Shown: positions 19,353 through 29,202 of the stretch, piece after piece
Position numbering within the stretch: position 1 is the stretch's first letter
Layout of the letters: the number at the start of each line of letters is the position of its first letter
Assembly (NCBI GenBank): GCA_937976305.1
Contig: CALJSB010000028.1
Coordinates: 21,120 to 85,119, forward strand
Length of the DNA: 64,000 nucleotides
Direction: 5' to 3'
Source: an uncultured Acidimicrobiales bacterium
Lineage (GTDB): Bacteria > Actinomycetota > Acidimicrobiia > Acidimicrobiales > SZUA-35
Notes under the pieces: generated by a model
What the model saw: the letters and a program-made list of their open reading frames with translations, nothing else
What the model was told of the DNA's origin: nothing
Databases searched by the model: none
Translations under genes and position numbers: made by a program

Positions 19353-19892
19353 CTACTCGACCCGGCCGCCTGAGCGCCAATACTCGCCACCCTCGCGATC
19401 GAGGAAGCCCTCGTCGACGAGGTAGCGGCGCAGCGTGGCAGTGTCGTCGTTGAAGGTGCGCAGCATCGAGTTGACCTGCCGTTCGCCGTACCGCTCCCCC
19501 GGCTCAAACTGCTGAGCCAAGTAGTCGAGCACGACCAGTCGCTTGGCTCGCTTGGTGGGCAGCTTCTCGAGTCGGCCATCGACAATGGCCCGGTCGAGCA
19601 CTCTCTGGTGGTCTTCGGGTTCGTCCGAGTGTTGACCCGATGGCGCAACCGGGGCGGCCTCGCGGGCTGCGAGCTTGAAGGTCTCTTCGAGAATGACATA
19701 CGAGCCGTCGCTCCCCGTTTCAACCAGGCCAGAGCTGACCAGGCGTGAGAGCGCGTCGATGCCTTCGCGTTTGGTCAAGCCTGCCGTCCGACAGATGTCG
19801 TCGAGCTCGTGTGCCCCGAGGATCATGGCGGCAACGACCCGGCGACGGTCGGGTTCGGCGAGCAGAGCGGCAAGTCGGCCGGCGTCGAGCAT
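19353..19892 (-). CDS. HTH regulator with DUF2087 domain
   Basis: 179 residues from an ATG (MLDAGRLAALLAEPDRRR). The N-terminal half is a winged-helix domain of the ArsR-like kind (LDDICRTAGLTKREGIDALS, then SGLVETG). The C-terminal 75 residues match DUF2087: LEKLPTKRAKRLVVLDYLAQ, FEPGERYGERQVN and DDTATLRRYLVDEGFLDRE. The family is found in small regulators of unknown ligand. The gene begins 4 bases after the DUF1330-like gene, so the two form an operon. A longer frame upstream overlaps that neighbour and is rejected. Confidence 0.85.
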   Translation of the reverse strand: MLDAGRLAALLAEPDRRRVVAAMILGAHELDDICRTAGLTKREGIDALSRLVSSGLVETGSDGSYVILEETFKLAAREAAPVAPSGQHSDEPEDHQRVLDRAIVDGRLEKLPTKRAKRLVVLDYLAQQFEPGERYGERQVNSMLRTFNDDTATLRRYLVDEGFLDREGGEYWRSGGRVE

Positions 19893-19896
19893 CGCG

Positions 19897-20307
19897 TCAG
19901 CTCCGTTCAACCACAGGGAGCAGCCGGCTGTCGGCGAGCGCGGCCGCGCGGTGTCCCATGCCAGCGAGGTACGCCTCGTTGCTGGCAAAGGCGAAGAAGT
20001 CATCGATTGAGTTCTGTTTGATGAGCATCACGACGTCCCATCGTTCGTCTGCTGGCCCGATGAACATGTGCCCGCCGTCGCCGAGGAACGTGATCGAGCC
20101 GCCCGACTCCATCAGATAGGGCCGCGTGTGTTCGATGTAGAGGTCGTAGGCCTCGTGGCCGCTCAACGGATGAGTGGGAGCCAGTTCGGGGCTCACCGAG
20201 TAGTCCGCCACCTCGCGAAACCTCAGCAGGTTGAGCATCGTGACGGGTCCATCGATACCGCGCTCGATCAGGCGGGCCACGTTGGCGTCATCGGGGTCGA
20301 GAAACAC
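19897..20307 (-). CDS. DUF1330-like protein
   Basis: 136 residues. GPVTMLNLLRFRE near the N-terminus, then YDLYIEHTRPYLMESGGSIT, WDVVMLIKQNSIDDFFAFA and HRAAALADSRLLPV, match the ferredoxin-like DUF1330 fold of small dimeric alpha+beta-barrel proteins. The biochemical role is unknown. It is the first gene of a pair with the DUF2087 regulator and divergent from the GNAT gene at 20351. Confidence 0.75.
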   Translation of the reverse strand: MFLDPDDANVARLIERGIDGPVTMLNLLRFREVADYSVSPELAPTHPLSGHEAYDLYIEHTRPYLMESGGSITFLGDGGHMFIGPADERWDVVMLIKQNSIDDFFAFASNEAYLAGMGHRAAALADSRLLPVVERS

Positions 20308-20350
20308 CCGACAAACCTACTGGGTCGTTCACGTGCCAGGCTGAGAGTTG

Positions 20351-20896
20351 ATGACTCGGGACTTCACACTCACGACGGCACGGCTCACGATGCGTCGTTG
20401 GCAGGATGCTGATCGTGATGCGTTTGCGGAGATGAACGCCGACCCCGAGGTCATGGCCGATCTGGGTGGGCCTCTGTCGCGGGCAGCGAGTGACGCCAAG
20501 CTCGCGAGCTTCGATGCGGCCTTTGACTCACACGGCTTTGGGCGATGGCTCGTGCAGGGATCGCCGGGTGGCGAGCCCGAGTTCCTTGGCTACGCCGGCA
20601 TCAAGCCGCACGATGCGTCGCACCCGCTGGGCGCACACAACGACATCGGCTGGCGACTTCGCCGACGAGCCTGGGGACACGGTTTCGCCACCGAAGCCGC
20701 CACAGCTGCGCTCGACGATGCCTTCGGGAGAGTCGGCCTCGACGCCGTGTACGCCTACACCGCAGCAGACAACATCCGATCTCAGCGCGTGATGGCCCGA
20801 CTCGGCCTCGATCGCGCCGAGCAGCTCGATTTCACCATGCCCGACGAGGTCCTCGGCGAATGGCACGGTCTCGTGTGGGTCGCCTCGGCGCCTTAG
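20351..20896 (+). CDS. RimJ/RimL-type GNAT acetyltransferase
   Basis: 181 residues. N-terminal TLTTARLTMRRWQDADRDAF is the usual opening of Acetyltransf_3 proteins. The acetyl-CoA site is RRRAWGHGFATEAATAAL, followed by YAYTAADNIRSQRVMARLGL. Such enzymes acetylate protein N-termini or small amines; the substrate here is unknown. The ATG chosen follows GAGAGTTG; a TTG one codon earlier is in frame but less likely. Confidence 0.88.
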   Translation: MTRDFTLTTARLTMRRWQDADRDAFAEMNADPEVMADLGGPLSRAASDAKLASFDAAFDSHGFGRWLVQGSPGGEPEFLGYAGIKPHDASHPLGAHNDIGWRLRRRAWGHGFATEAATAALDDAFGRVGLDAVYAYTAADNIRSQRVMARLGLDRAEQLDFTMPDEVLGEWHGLVWVASAP

Positions 20897-20902
20897 CGCT
20901 CG

Positions 20903-21067
20903 TCACGGCAAGCTCCGGTGGGTCGCAAACGGGGCGAGCGCCATCGCTGCCGACAGTAACAAGAGCGCAGCTCCCACTTGCGGGTGCACCCACATGCCGA
21001 CGCAGAATCCAGCGATCAAGGCAACAACGGAACCGGCCCATGAGAGCGCGCGCCAGTGCTTCATCAT
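20903..21067 (-). CDS. Small membrane protein, 54 residues
   Basis: MMKHWRALSWAG followed by two hydrophobic helices (VVALIAGFCVGMWV and GAALLLLSAAMALAPF) and a short basic tail. It begins 17 bases after the stop of the methyltransferase gene on the same strand, which supports expression in one transcript. No family recognised. It could start at either of two adjacent ATG codons. Confidence 0.6.
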   Translation of the reverse strand: MMKHWRALSWAGSVVALIAGFCVGMWVHPQVGAALLLLSAAMALAPFATHRSLP

Positions 21068-21084
21068 GCGGAGCCGATCATCCG

Positions 21085-21774
21085 TCAGTCCTTGGTGGCC
21101 CGCAACGAGAGCGTGATCGGTGTCGGTGCGGCACCCTCGGCGAACTCCTCGAATCGGAAGCCATTGGCCGCGAACATGTTGAGCAAGGCAGCCAAGGGGA
21201 AGTGGGACGCGCCGAGCTTGTCTCGTATCCCCTCGTTGGTCCAGGAGTCCCGGGTCCAACTGTTGTCGAGGTATCCCGGCTTGATGATCACCCCGGTTGC
21301 CGGGTCACTTGCGTCAGCGAAACCACCACAGAAGCAAGGATGCACCCCGATGTGTACCAAGACGCCACCCGGCTCGAGTACCCGGTAGATCTCTCGTAGC
21401 GTCGAGTCGTAGTCGGGCATGTCGGTGTGCGTCATCACGCTGACGACCGCCGGCACCGAGCCTGTTGCGAACGGCAACGACGCAGCGTCGCCTTGGACGA
21501 CCGGAAGCCTTGGCTTGGCGTATCCCAACATGGCGGACGAGATGTCGACGCCAACGGGATCTCGGCCAAGCGATGCGATGCGCTCGGCGTAGATACCTGT
21601 GCCGCATCCGACTTCAAGACACGTGCCGGTGCCCGGACCGAGAAGCTCGGCCAGTGCTTGGTCGATGCCGAGACGATCGGAAAAGACCGCTTCGTCGCCA
21701 ACGGTTCGTTGGCGGACAAGGAACTCGTTCTCGTACCAGTCGGCGATTTCGTCGTACGGCGCTGCGGTCGGCAT
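21085..21774 (-). CDS. Class I SAM-dependent methyltransferase
   Basis: 229 residues from the ATG (MPTAAPYDEIADWYENEF); a GTG two codons upstream is possible. Motif I is LEVGCGTGIYAERIA, motif II ends in VGVDIS, motif III is VVQGDAASLPF and the post-motif is YRVLEPGGVLVHIGVH. This is the Methyltransf_11 type. HPCFCGGFAD and the C-terminal segment about a pre-product pocket do not identify a substrate. It lies upstream of the 54-residue membrane protein gene on the same strand. Confidence 0.9.
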   Translation of the reverse strand: MPTAAPYDEIADWYENEFLVRQRTVGDEAVFSDRLGIDQALAELLGPGTGTCLEVGCGTGIYAERIASLGRDPVGVDISSAMLGYAKPRLPVVQGDAASLPFATGSVPAVVSVMTHTDMPDYDSTLREIYRVLEPGGVLVHIGVHPCFCGGFADASDPATGVIIKPGYLDNSWTRDSWTNEGIRDKLGASHFPLAALLNMFAANGFRFEEFAEGAAPTPITLSLRATKD

Positions 21775-21824
21775 GGCCACGACACTATTCGCCGACGGCG
21801 AAGCCCGGCGATCCGCCTACCCGC

Positions 21825-23057
21825 TCAGTTCGTTGACGATCGGCGCTCTTGCTGGCGCCGGCGCTCGCGTCGAGCAATGGCCGACAGGTGCACCTCGTCT
21901 GGCCCATCGGCGATTCGCAGGCCCCGCAGGTTGGCGTACCACCGGGCAAGCGGGGTGTCTGGGGAGACCCCGGCCGCGCCGTGGACTTGGATCGCTCGAT
22001 CAACAACGGTGGTCGCGGTTCGCATTACCTGCACCTTGATCACCGACATTTCAGGAGCGGCAGCCTTGTCTCCGTCGCGATCCATCACGCCTGCGGTTCG
22101 CAGGGTGAGCAGCCGAGCGGCATCGATGTCGATACGGGCTTCGGCGATCCAATCTTGAATGTTGGCGCGATCAGCAACGGGCGCACCGAACGTCACTCGA
22201 TCTTCGGCCCGCTCGCACAACAGGCTGAGCGCGGCCTCAGCCAGCCCAATGGTCCGCATGCAGTGGTGCACCCGAGCCGGGCCGAGTCGAGCCGGGCCGA
22301 GTCGAGCCTGGCCGATGGCAAATCCGCCACCGACATCGCCCAACACCGCCTCGGCCGGCAGACGGACTCGATCGAAGCGCAGCTCGCAATGGCCGTGCGG
22401 GTCGACGTAGCCAAACTTCGACAGGTTCCGCACCACCTCGAGTCCTTCTGCGTCTCGGGGAACCACAAACACGGTGTGACGGCGGTGCGACGATGCGTCT
22501 GCGTCGGTTTGGGCCATCACCAGGAGGTAGCCGCAGTTGGGGTGAAGCACGCCCGAGATCCACCACTTGCGGCCCTCCAGAATCCAGTCGGAGCCATCGC
22601 GAGCGGCCGTCATCGCGATGTTTGACGCGTCCGATGATGCAACGTCTGGCTCGGTCATTCCGAAAGCCGACCGAATCTCGCCGTCGAGCTGTGGCTCGAG
22701 CCAACGACCTCGCTGTTCAGTAGACCCGAATGCAATCAGCGCATCACCGTTGATACTCGACGGCGCATCGCAGTTCAGCGCTTCTTGCAGCACAGGGCTG
22801 GTGCCCATCGCTTCCGCCAGGGGCGCGTAGTCGGTCATGGGCAACGCCGGGCCGTAGTCGGGGTGGCGAACACACAGATTCCACAGCCCAGCTGCTTTGG
22901 CCTTCACCTTGAGGTCCTCCATCGCTGATGGCTGGACCGTCGGCTCAGTCTCATGCTGTTCGAGGATCGATGCCTCAACCGGGGCGACCTCCTCGCGGCG
23001 AAAGGCATCGAGCTGGTCGAGAAGCTGCTGGGCCCGCTCGCTTGGTTGATCGTTCAC
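21825..23057 (-). CDS. Acyl-CoA dehydrogenase family protein
   Basis: 410 residues, normal for the ACAD family, which oxidises acyl-CoA at the alpha-beta carbons using FAD. FGMTEPDVASSDASNI and WWISGVLHPNCGYLLVMAQ form the central FAD/substrate region. The C-terminal helical domain has QVHGAAGVSPDTPLARWYA, typical of the long-chain (FadE-like) branch. GTG start. A 15-bp in-frame duplication gives ARLGPARLGPAR before VHHCMR, where relatives have one copy. It follows the DUF5655 gene by 13 bases. Confidence 0.92.
   Translation of the reverse strand: MNDQPSERAQQLLDQLDAFRREEVAPVEASILEQHETEPTVQPSAMEDLKVKAKAAGLWNLCVRHPDYGPALPMTDYAPLAEAMGTSPVLQEALNCDAPSSINGDALIAFGSTEQRGRWLEPQLDGEIRSAFGMTEPDVASSDASNIAMTAARDGSDWILEGRKWWISGVLHPNCGYLLVMAQTDADASSHRRHTVFVVPRDAEGLEVVRNLSKFGYVDPHGHCELRFDRVRLPAEAVLGDVGGGFAIGQARLGPARLGPARVHHCMRTIGLAEAALSLLCERAEDRVTFGAPVADRANIQDWIAEARIDIDAARLLTLRTAGVMDRDGDKAAAPEMSVIKVQVMRTATTVVDRAIQVHGAAGVSPDTPLARWYANLRGLRIADGPDEVHLSAIARRERRRQQERRSSTN
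22274..22315. repeat. 15-bp tandem repeat inside the acyl-CoA dehydrogenase gene
   Basis: Two perfect copies of a 15-bp unit (22274-22288 and 22289-22303) and a third partial copy with one change. It keeps the frame and adds one LGPAR unit to the protein. Confidence 0.85.
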
Positions 23058-23070
23058 TGTGCGACCTCGT

Positions 23071-23496
23071 CTATTCGTCGACGGCCAGATAGGCCTGCGT
23101 CAGCCAATCAAGCAGCTGGTCATCAATCTCTGACACGTCCGCCACGTTGACAACGTGGTACCACAGGCCACCGCTGCCCGACCCGCTTGCGTTGATGACC
23201 TTGCGAGACAGTCGGGGCGACGTCAGCTTCTCGGGCAGCTTGAACGTGACGGCAACCCACTTCTTCTTTGGTCGAAGTTCTACGACGACCGGGCCGTTCT
23301 TGAAGAAGATGCCGACCTGCACCGCTTCGATCGTGACGTCGCCGATCGACAACAGGTGCTCACTTACGATGTCGTAGATCGGCCGTTCCCGTTCGTGGCT
23401 CGATGCGAAGAACTCTTCGAGGCTCAGCCCCGGCGCGCACATGTGGCTCTGGTTTGTCTTGCCGAACGGTCGATCACACTCCTGACACGTCCACAT
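23071..23496 (-). CDS. DUF5655-domain protein with N-terminal zinc-ribbon-like segment
   Basis: 141 residues from an ATG (MWTCQECDRPFGKTNQSHMC). CxxC and a later HxC suggest a small metal-binding N-terminus. The remainder, IYDIVSEHLLSIG, VGIFFKNGPVVVELRPKKKW and LPEKLTSPRLSRKV, matches DUF5655, a domain related to transport-like or YdhG-type folds of unknown role. The frame extends 46 codons upstream without family features; that part contains the groEL terminator and is rejected. Confidence 0.8.
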   Translation of the reverse strand: MWTCQECDRPFGKTNQSHMCAPGLSLEEFFASSHERERPIYDIVSEHLLSIGDVTIEAVQVGIFFKNGPVVVELRPKKKWVAVTFKLPEKLTSPRLSRKVINASGSGSGGLWYHVVNVADVSEIDDQLLDWLTQAYLAVDE

Positions 23497-23575
23497 CTCG
23501 CCAGCTTTGCACGCCAGCCGAGCGTTGGTCGACGGCGTTGGCGATGTCGGCGGTGTCGGCGGTGCGAAAACGAGC

Positions 23576-23601
23576 TTGGCCGGCCCCGAAGGACCGGCCA
23601 A
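23576..23601 (-). terminator. Probable Rho-independent terminator of groESL
   Basis: On the minus strand TTGGCCGG and CCGGCCAA form a perfect 8-bp stem with a 10-nt loop, followed by GCTCGTTTTCGC. It lies about 85 bases after the groEL stop. Confidence 0.65.
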
Positions 23602-23617
23602 ACCACGTTCTTGCACT

Positions 23618-23665
23618 GTTCTGGAGGCATGCACCGACGGAAACGCCGGTGGCAGACTCCAGAAC
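23618..23665 (-). repeat. 48-bp structured repeat, copy A (3' of groEL)
   Basis: Arms GTTCTGGAG and CTCCAGAAC (9 bp, perfect) enclose 30 bases. On the minus strand the interior forms CACCGGCG-TTTC-CGTCGGTG, fully paired with one G-U. Three more copies with the same 9-30-9 layout occur at 51390, 51452 and 63388. It lies in the groEL 3' untranslated region, between the stop and the terminator hairpin. Confidence 0.75.
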
Positions 23666-23684
23666 GGGGAATCCCCGGGGGGAT

Positions 23685-25322
<1,638 letters not shown>

Positions 25323-25610
25323 TTACTTGACGATCGCGAGCACGTCGCGAGCGTTGAGAATCAGGAGATCTTCGCCATCAATAGCGATCTCGGTTCCGCC
25401 GTACTTCGAGTAGACGACTGTGTCACCGGTGCTCACATCCATGGGGATGAGGTCTCCGGACTCAGAGCGACGGCCGCCGCCGACAGCAAGGACTTCGCCC
25501 TGCTGGGGTTTCTCTTTTGCGGTGTCAGGAATGACAAGGCCGCTTGCCGTTGTTGATTCGGCGTCGTTGGGTCGGACAATGATCCGATCCTCAAGTGGTT
25601 GCAGGTTCAT
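25323..25610 (-). CDS. groES: Co-chaperonin GroES (10 kDa)
   Basis: 95 residues. It caps the GroEL chamber. The mobile loop and roof are seen in [23 protein letters not shown], and the sheet in [14 protein letters not shown]. It is the first gene of groES-groEL; a perfect CIRCE operator starts 22 bases before the ATG. Confidence 0.98.
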   Translation of the reverse strand: MNLQPLEDRIIVRPNDAESTTASGLVIPDTAKEKPQQGEVLAVGGGRRSESGDLIPMDVSTGDTVVYSKYGGTEIAIDGEDLLILNARDVLAIVK

Positions 25611-25631
25611 GCGCAGGTCGCCTCCGTGGCG

Positions 25632-25658
25632 TTAGCACTCTCTATGGACGAGTGCTAA
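25632..25658 (-). promoter_or_regulatory. CIRCE operator (HrcA-binding site)
   Basis: TTAGCACTC - 9 bases - GAGTGCTAA, a perfect match to the CIRCE consensus. HrcA is known to bind this site and repress groESL until heat shock. hrcA itself is not in this window. Confidence 0.97.
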
Positions 25659-25686
25659 TGCTAAGGGGGCCGCCCCGCTGGTCCAA
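25658..25686 (-). promoter_or_regulatory. Predicted sigma-A-type promoter of groESL
   Basis: On the minus strand TTGGAC (25681-25686), a 17-bp spacer and TAGCAT (25658-25663). The -10 box abuts the CIRCE element, so a bound repressor would block polymerase. Confidence 0.65.
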
Positions 25687-25693
25687 CCTCGAT

Positions 25694-26704
25694 TTACGCG
25701 TTCTGCTTTTCGGTCTCGAGGCGGCGGTTCTTGGCCTCGCTGAACACGACAGCGCCAACGAGCATCGCCACGATGATGGCGAGCGAGATGAATGTGTTGA
25801 GGTGGTACCAGCGGCTGATCGTCATCTTGATGCCGACAAAGATCAGGATGCCGCCAAGACCATGCGACAGATAGTGGAACCGCTCGCGAGCGTTGGCCAA
25901 CAAGAAGTACATCGCACGTAGGCCGAGGATGGCGAAGGCATTCGAGGCAAACACGATGAAGGGTTCGTTGGACACGGCGAGCACGGCGGGAACTGAGTCG
26001 AAAGCGAAGACGACGTCGGTGAGCTCGATGACGATGAGGGCGGCGAAGAGCGGCGTGGCGTGCTTGACGCCGTCGATCACCGTGAAGAAGTTCTGGCCGT
26101 CGAGTTCTTCGGATACGGGCATGAACCGTTTCAACGTGCCCAGTCCAGCCGTTGAGGTGTTCTCGCCCTCGTCTTCTCGGTGACGAATGATCTTGAGTCC
26201 GCTCCAGATGAGAAACAGGCCAAAGAACACCAGTACGAAGGCGAACCGCTTGATCAGTTCGCTACCGATCAAGATGAAGACAAGCCGCAGCACGAGGGCG
26301 CCGAAGATGCCCCAGAACAGCACCCGGTGCTGATACTTGAGCGGGATCTTCATGGTCGAGAACAAGATCGACCACACGAAGACGTTGTCGATGCTGAGCG
26401 ATTTCTCAATCAAATAGCCAGAGATGTATTCGCCGAATGCCGCTCCGCCATCGTCGCCGAAGCCGAGCAGCACGACGATTGAGAAGGCAAGGCCGAACCC
26501 AATCCACACGAGCGTTTCCATCGTTGCTTCTCGGGGAGACGATTCGTGGTTGTCGCGGTGTCGGTACAGGTCGGCTGCGAGCATCAGCGAGATCACCACA
26601 GCGAGCCCGATCCACCAGTTGACGCCTACGTCGAGATCAACGAAGTTGTCGCGTTCGGATTCAACAGCGAACATGAGGTTCGCAGCAGCGGGCAGCGGGG
26701 GCAT
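25694..26704 (-). CDS. TerC-family integral membrane protein
   Basis: 336 residues with about eight or nine hydrophobic helices. SLSIDNVFVWSILF and VIELTDVVFAFDSVPAVLAV are the acidic membrane motifs of the TerC/Alx family, members of which act in manganese export or metal homeostasis. An ATG start is chosen; an in-frame GTG lies one codon earlier. The gene ends just 8 bases before the groESL -35 box. Metal specificity is inferred from the family only. Confidence 0.9.
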   Translation of the reverse strand: MPPLPAAANLMFAVESERDNFVDLDVGVNWWIGLAVVISLMLAADLYRHRDNHESSPREATMETLVWIGFGLAFSIVVLLGFGDDGGAAFGEYISGYLIEKSLSIDNVFVWSILFSTMKIPLKYQHRVLFWGIFGALVLRLVFILIGSELIKRFAFVLVFFGLFLIWSGLKIIRHREDEGENTSTAGLGTLKRFMPVSEELDGQNFFTVIDGVKHATPLFAALIVIELTDVVFAFDSVPAVLAVSNEPFIVFASNAFAILGLRAMYFLLANARERFHYLSHGLGGILIFVGIKMTISRWYHLNTFISLAIIVAMLVGAVVFSEAKNRRLETEKQNA

Positions 26705-26800
26705 CACCCCACCATTCTGGCCCCTCGAGCGGTTGATCGGACGGAAGCCCGCTCAGAACTCTGTCGATCGGCACAACCGGCTGCCTCTACGGTGCAGATC

Positions 26801-27556
26801 ATGACGACAGCCTCCCCGAGTTCCGCCCCCGGCCCGACGTTCGATCCCGCAACGGTCGAGGCCGTGGTGTTCGACATCGGTGGGGTATTCACCTACCCCC
26901 ACTTTGGTCCGGTCGAGGCCAAGCTGACCGAGCTCGGGCTCGACCTTCCCGGCGACCAGACCGCTTACCGGAAGGCCCACCACGTCGGCGTTCACGCGTT
27001 GGCTAACGCCACGGGGCCATTCGATGAGTTCGACGAACGGCTCCAGGATTTCTGGAAGGTGTACGACGATGCCTACGCCCGATCGCTCGGCGTTCCGGAC
27101 GAACATCTCGACGCCAGTCGGGTTGCCATTCGTGGGGCCTGGAATTGGCCCCACCAAGAGAACATCGAGGCCTTCCACCGTCTGCACGCCACCGGCATGC
27201 CAACCGCCATCGTGTCGAACAACAGCGGCACAGCACCCGAGCAGATGATCGAGCACGGGGTCTGCCAGGTGCAGGCGGGCGGGCCGCTCCCCCGGGTGCA
27301 CGCCATCATCGACTCATCGCTCGTTGGTGTGGCAAAGCCCGATCCGATGATCATGGCTCCTGCGCTGTACGCCCTCGGGGTCGAGGCGGGCAACGCGTTG
27401 TACGTCGGTGACACCGTGCAGGCTGACGTCATCGGCGCACGCAATGCCGGCATGCAGGTCGTGCAACTCGACCCGTTCGACACCCACGCCGACTACACCC
27501 ACACCCGACTACCTGACGTCGCCACCATCGTCGACCAGCTGGCCTCCGCCTCCTGA
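26801..27556 (+). CDS. HAD-superfamily hydrolase-like protein
   Basis: 251 residues. Motif I reads VVFDIGGVFTYP: the nucleophile Asp is present but the second Asp of DxD is Gly, as in a known subset of HAD subfamily IA. Motif II is TAIVSNNSGT, Lys lies in GVAKPDPMIM, and motif IV is VGDTVQADVIGARNAGM. Phosphatase or dehalogenase-type chemistry is possible but the substrate is unknown. It converges on tsaD with a nested hairpin between. Confidence 0.85.
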   Translation: MTTASPSSAPGPTFDPATVEAVVFDIGGVFTYPHFGPVEAKLTELGLDLPGDQTAYRKAHHVGVHALANATGPFDEFDERLQDFWKVYDDAYARSLGVPDEHLDASRVAIRGAWNWPHQENIEAFHRLHATGMPTAIVSNNSGTAPEQMIEHGVCQVQAGGPLPRVHAIIDSSLVGVAKPDPMIMAPALYALGVEAGNALYVGDTVQADVIGARNAGMQVVQLDPFDTHADYTHTRLPDVATIVDQLASAS

Positions 27557-27623
27557 ACCAGCAAGTTCACGAACTGGCAGATTTCTGCACGAGGGCCGAG
27601 CACGAATCTGCCAATTCGGTTCA
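27552..27623. terminator. Nested inverted repeat, probable bidirectional terminator
   Basis: Outer arms CCTGAACC/GGTTCAGG (8 bp, perfect) and inner arms GAACTGGCAGATT/AATCTGCCAATTC (13 bp, one mismatch) with a 21-nt loop. It fills the gap between convergent HAD and tsaD genes and overlaps both stop codons. The inner 47-bp unit shares the GAACTGG edge with the 48-bp repeats elsewhere. Confidence 0.6.
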
Positions 27624-28652
27624 GGCGAGTTCGGGTAGTCGCAGGTTTGGCGTCGCTCCGCCGTCGAGGTCGTGCCCGCCCTCTTGGTCGAGGCGCCACA
27701 ATCCGGCAGCTCCGATCATGGCCGCGTTGTCGGTACAAAACGCCCGATCAGGGATCAGCGCATCGAGATCTCGCCGCTCGGCTTCTTCGGCAAAGCGCTC
27801 ACGCAGTCGAGAGTTCGCAGCCACGCCACCACCGAGGCACACGCCACGGGCACCAACCTGCTCGGCCGCCCGCATTGTCTTGGTGACCAACACGTCGACC
27901 ACGGCTTCTTGGAATCCGGCGCACAGATCGGCGTCGGACGCATCGGGGTTGGCCCTCACGTAGTTGATCACTGCAGTCTTCATACCGCTGAAGGAGAAAT
28001 CGAGGCCCTCGTCCATCATTCCCCGAGGGAATCGGATGGCCTCACGGTCGCCTGTGCTGGCGAGTCGATCGACAAGCGGGCCGCCCGGATAGCCAAGGCC
28101 GAGGTAACGAGCGACCTTGTCGAAGGCTTCGCCGGCAGCGTCGTCGATCGTTGAACCAAGGATGCGATAGCGACCGAGATCTTCGAGATGGACGATCAGC
28201 GTGTGGCCACCCGAAACCAGCAGGACGACGAGCGGCGGTTTGAGATCGGGCCGTTCGAGGAAGGTGGCAAACAGGTGCCCTTCCATGTGGTTGACACCGA
28301 CGTAGGGAACGCCCCAGGCCAGTGCAAGGGCTTTCGCCTCGCTGACTCCGATGAGCAGGGCACCGATGAGGCCCGGACCGTGCGTGGCGACGACCGCATC
28401 AATGTCTGACCGGCCGACGCCAGCTTCGGAAAGAGCGCTCGTCAAGACCGGCTCAAGCATCTCGAGGTGGGCCCGGCTCGCCACTTCGGGCACAACACCA
28501 CCGAACTCGGCGTGTTGCTCTACCTGGCTCGACACGATGTTCGAGAGCACCTCGAGCCGATCGTTACCGCTGTCTCGGTAGCGGCGGACAACGGCGACCG
28601 ACGTCTCGTCGCAGCTGGTTTCGATCGCGAGCACCGTCGTGACCTCAGACAT
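27621..28652 (-). CDS. tsaD: tRNA N6-threonylcarbamoyladenosine transferase subunit
   Basis: 343 residues from the ATG giving MSEVTTVLAIETSCDET. It transfers threonylcarbamoyl to A37 of ANN-decoding tRNAs together with TsaB and TsaE. The iron-binding HxEGH motif (NHMEGHLF), THGPGLIGAL, VSGGHT and the C-terminal CTDNAAMI are present. It overlaps the end of rimI by 8 bases. The frame is open 27 codons further upstream inside rimI, without family features. Confidence 0.96.
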   Translation of the reverse strand: MSEVTTVLAIETSCDETSVAVVRRYRDSGNDRLEVLSNIVSSQVEQHAEFGGVVPEVASRAHLEMLEPVLTSALSEAGVGRSDIDAVVATHGPGLIGALLIGVSEAKALALAWGVPYVGVNHMEGHLFATFLERPDLKPPLVVLLVSGGHTLIVHLEDLGRYRILGSTIDDAAGEAFDKVARYLGLGYPGGPLVDRLASTGDREAIRFPRGMMDEGLDFSFSGMKTAVINYVRANPDASDADLCAGFQEAVVDVLVTKTMRAAEQVGARGVCLGGGVAANSRLRERFAEEAERRDLDALIPDRAFCTDNAAMIGAAGLWRLDQEGGHDLDGGATPNLRLPELA

Positions 28653-29202
28653 CTGACGGCTCACCTTCTGCCTCGTTTCCTTCTGCAGCTGCGGCCGCGC
28701 TCTGTGGCCCGGACGCAACGCTTTGGAGATCATGAAGCCACATCACCAGCGCGTCTTCACCGTGGCCGTAGTAGCCAGAGCGCACGCCGACGGGAGCGAA
28801 GCCCGCTCGGCGATACAACGCAAGCGCCGCCTTGTTGTCGACCCGCACTTCGAGGGTCAACGACTCTGCGCCCCGCTCCTTGGACACGCCAACGAGCTCA
28901 TCGAGTAGACGACGTCCGAGCCCGTGGCCCTGCCGCTCGGGGTCGACCGCAACGTTCATGATGTGACCCTCGACGATGCGGCCATCAGCGGCGACGAACA
29001 TCACGCCGCCGAAGCCGACCAGATCGCTGGTGACGCTGTCGATCGCGACCACCCAGTGGCGCTCGGCCCCCGACATCTTCAGCTCGCCAGCAAAGAGATC
29101 CTCTGACCATGGTCGAGGGCTGACCGTTGCCTCGAGGCGCGCCATCGAACCAACATCGCCACGGGTCATCTCGCGAAACGTCACGGCAGCGGTCGAGCTC
29201 AT
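28645..29202 (-). CDS. rimI: Ribosomal protein S18-alanine N-acetyltransferase-like GNAT
   Basis: 185 residues. The acetyl-CoA site is VDPERQGHGLGRRLLDELV and the C-terminal part has RVDNKAALALYRRAGFAPVG and GEDALVMW, all typical of RimI. It acetylates the N-terminal Ala of S18 in enterobacteria; here its role is inferred from family and from its place between tsaB and tsaD. ATGA overlap with tsaB. The Ala/Glu-rich C-terminal 25 residues are extra. Confidence 0.92.
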   Translation of the reverse strand: MSSTAAVTFREMTRGDVGSMARLEATVSPRPWSEDLFAGELKMSGAERHWVVAIDSVTSDLVGFGGVMFVAADGRIVEGHIMNVAVDPERQGHGLGRRLLDELVGVSKERGAESLTLEVRVDNKAALALYRRAGFAPVGVRSGYYGHGEDALVMWLHDLQSVASGPQSAAAAAEGNEAEGEPSDV

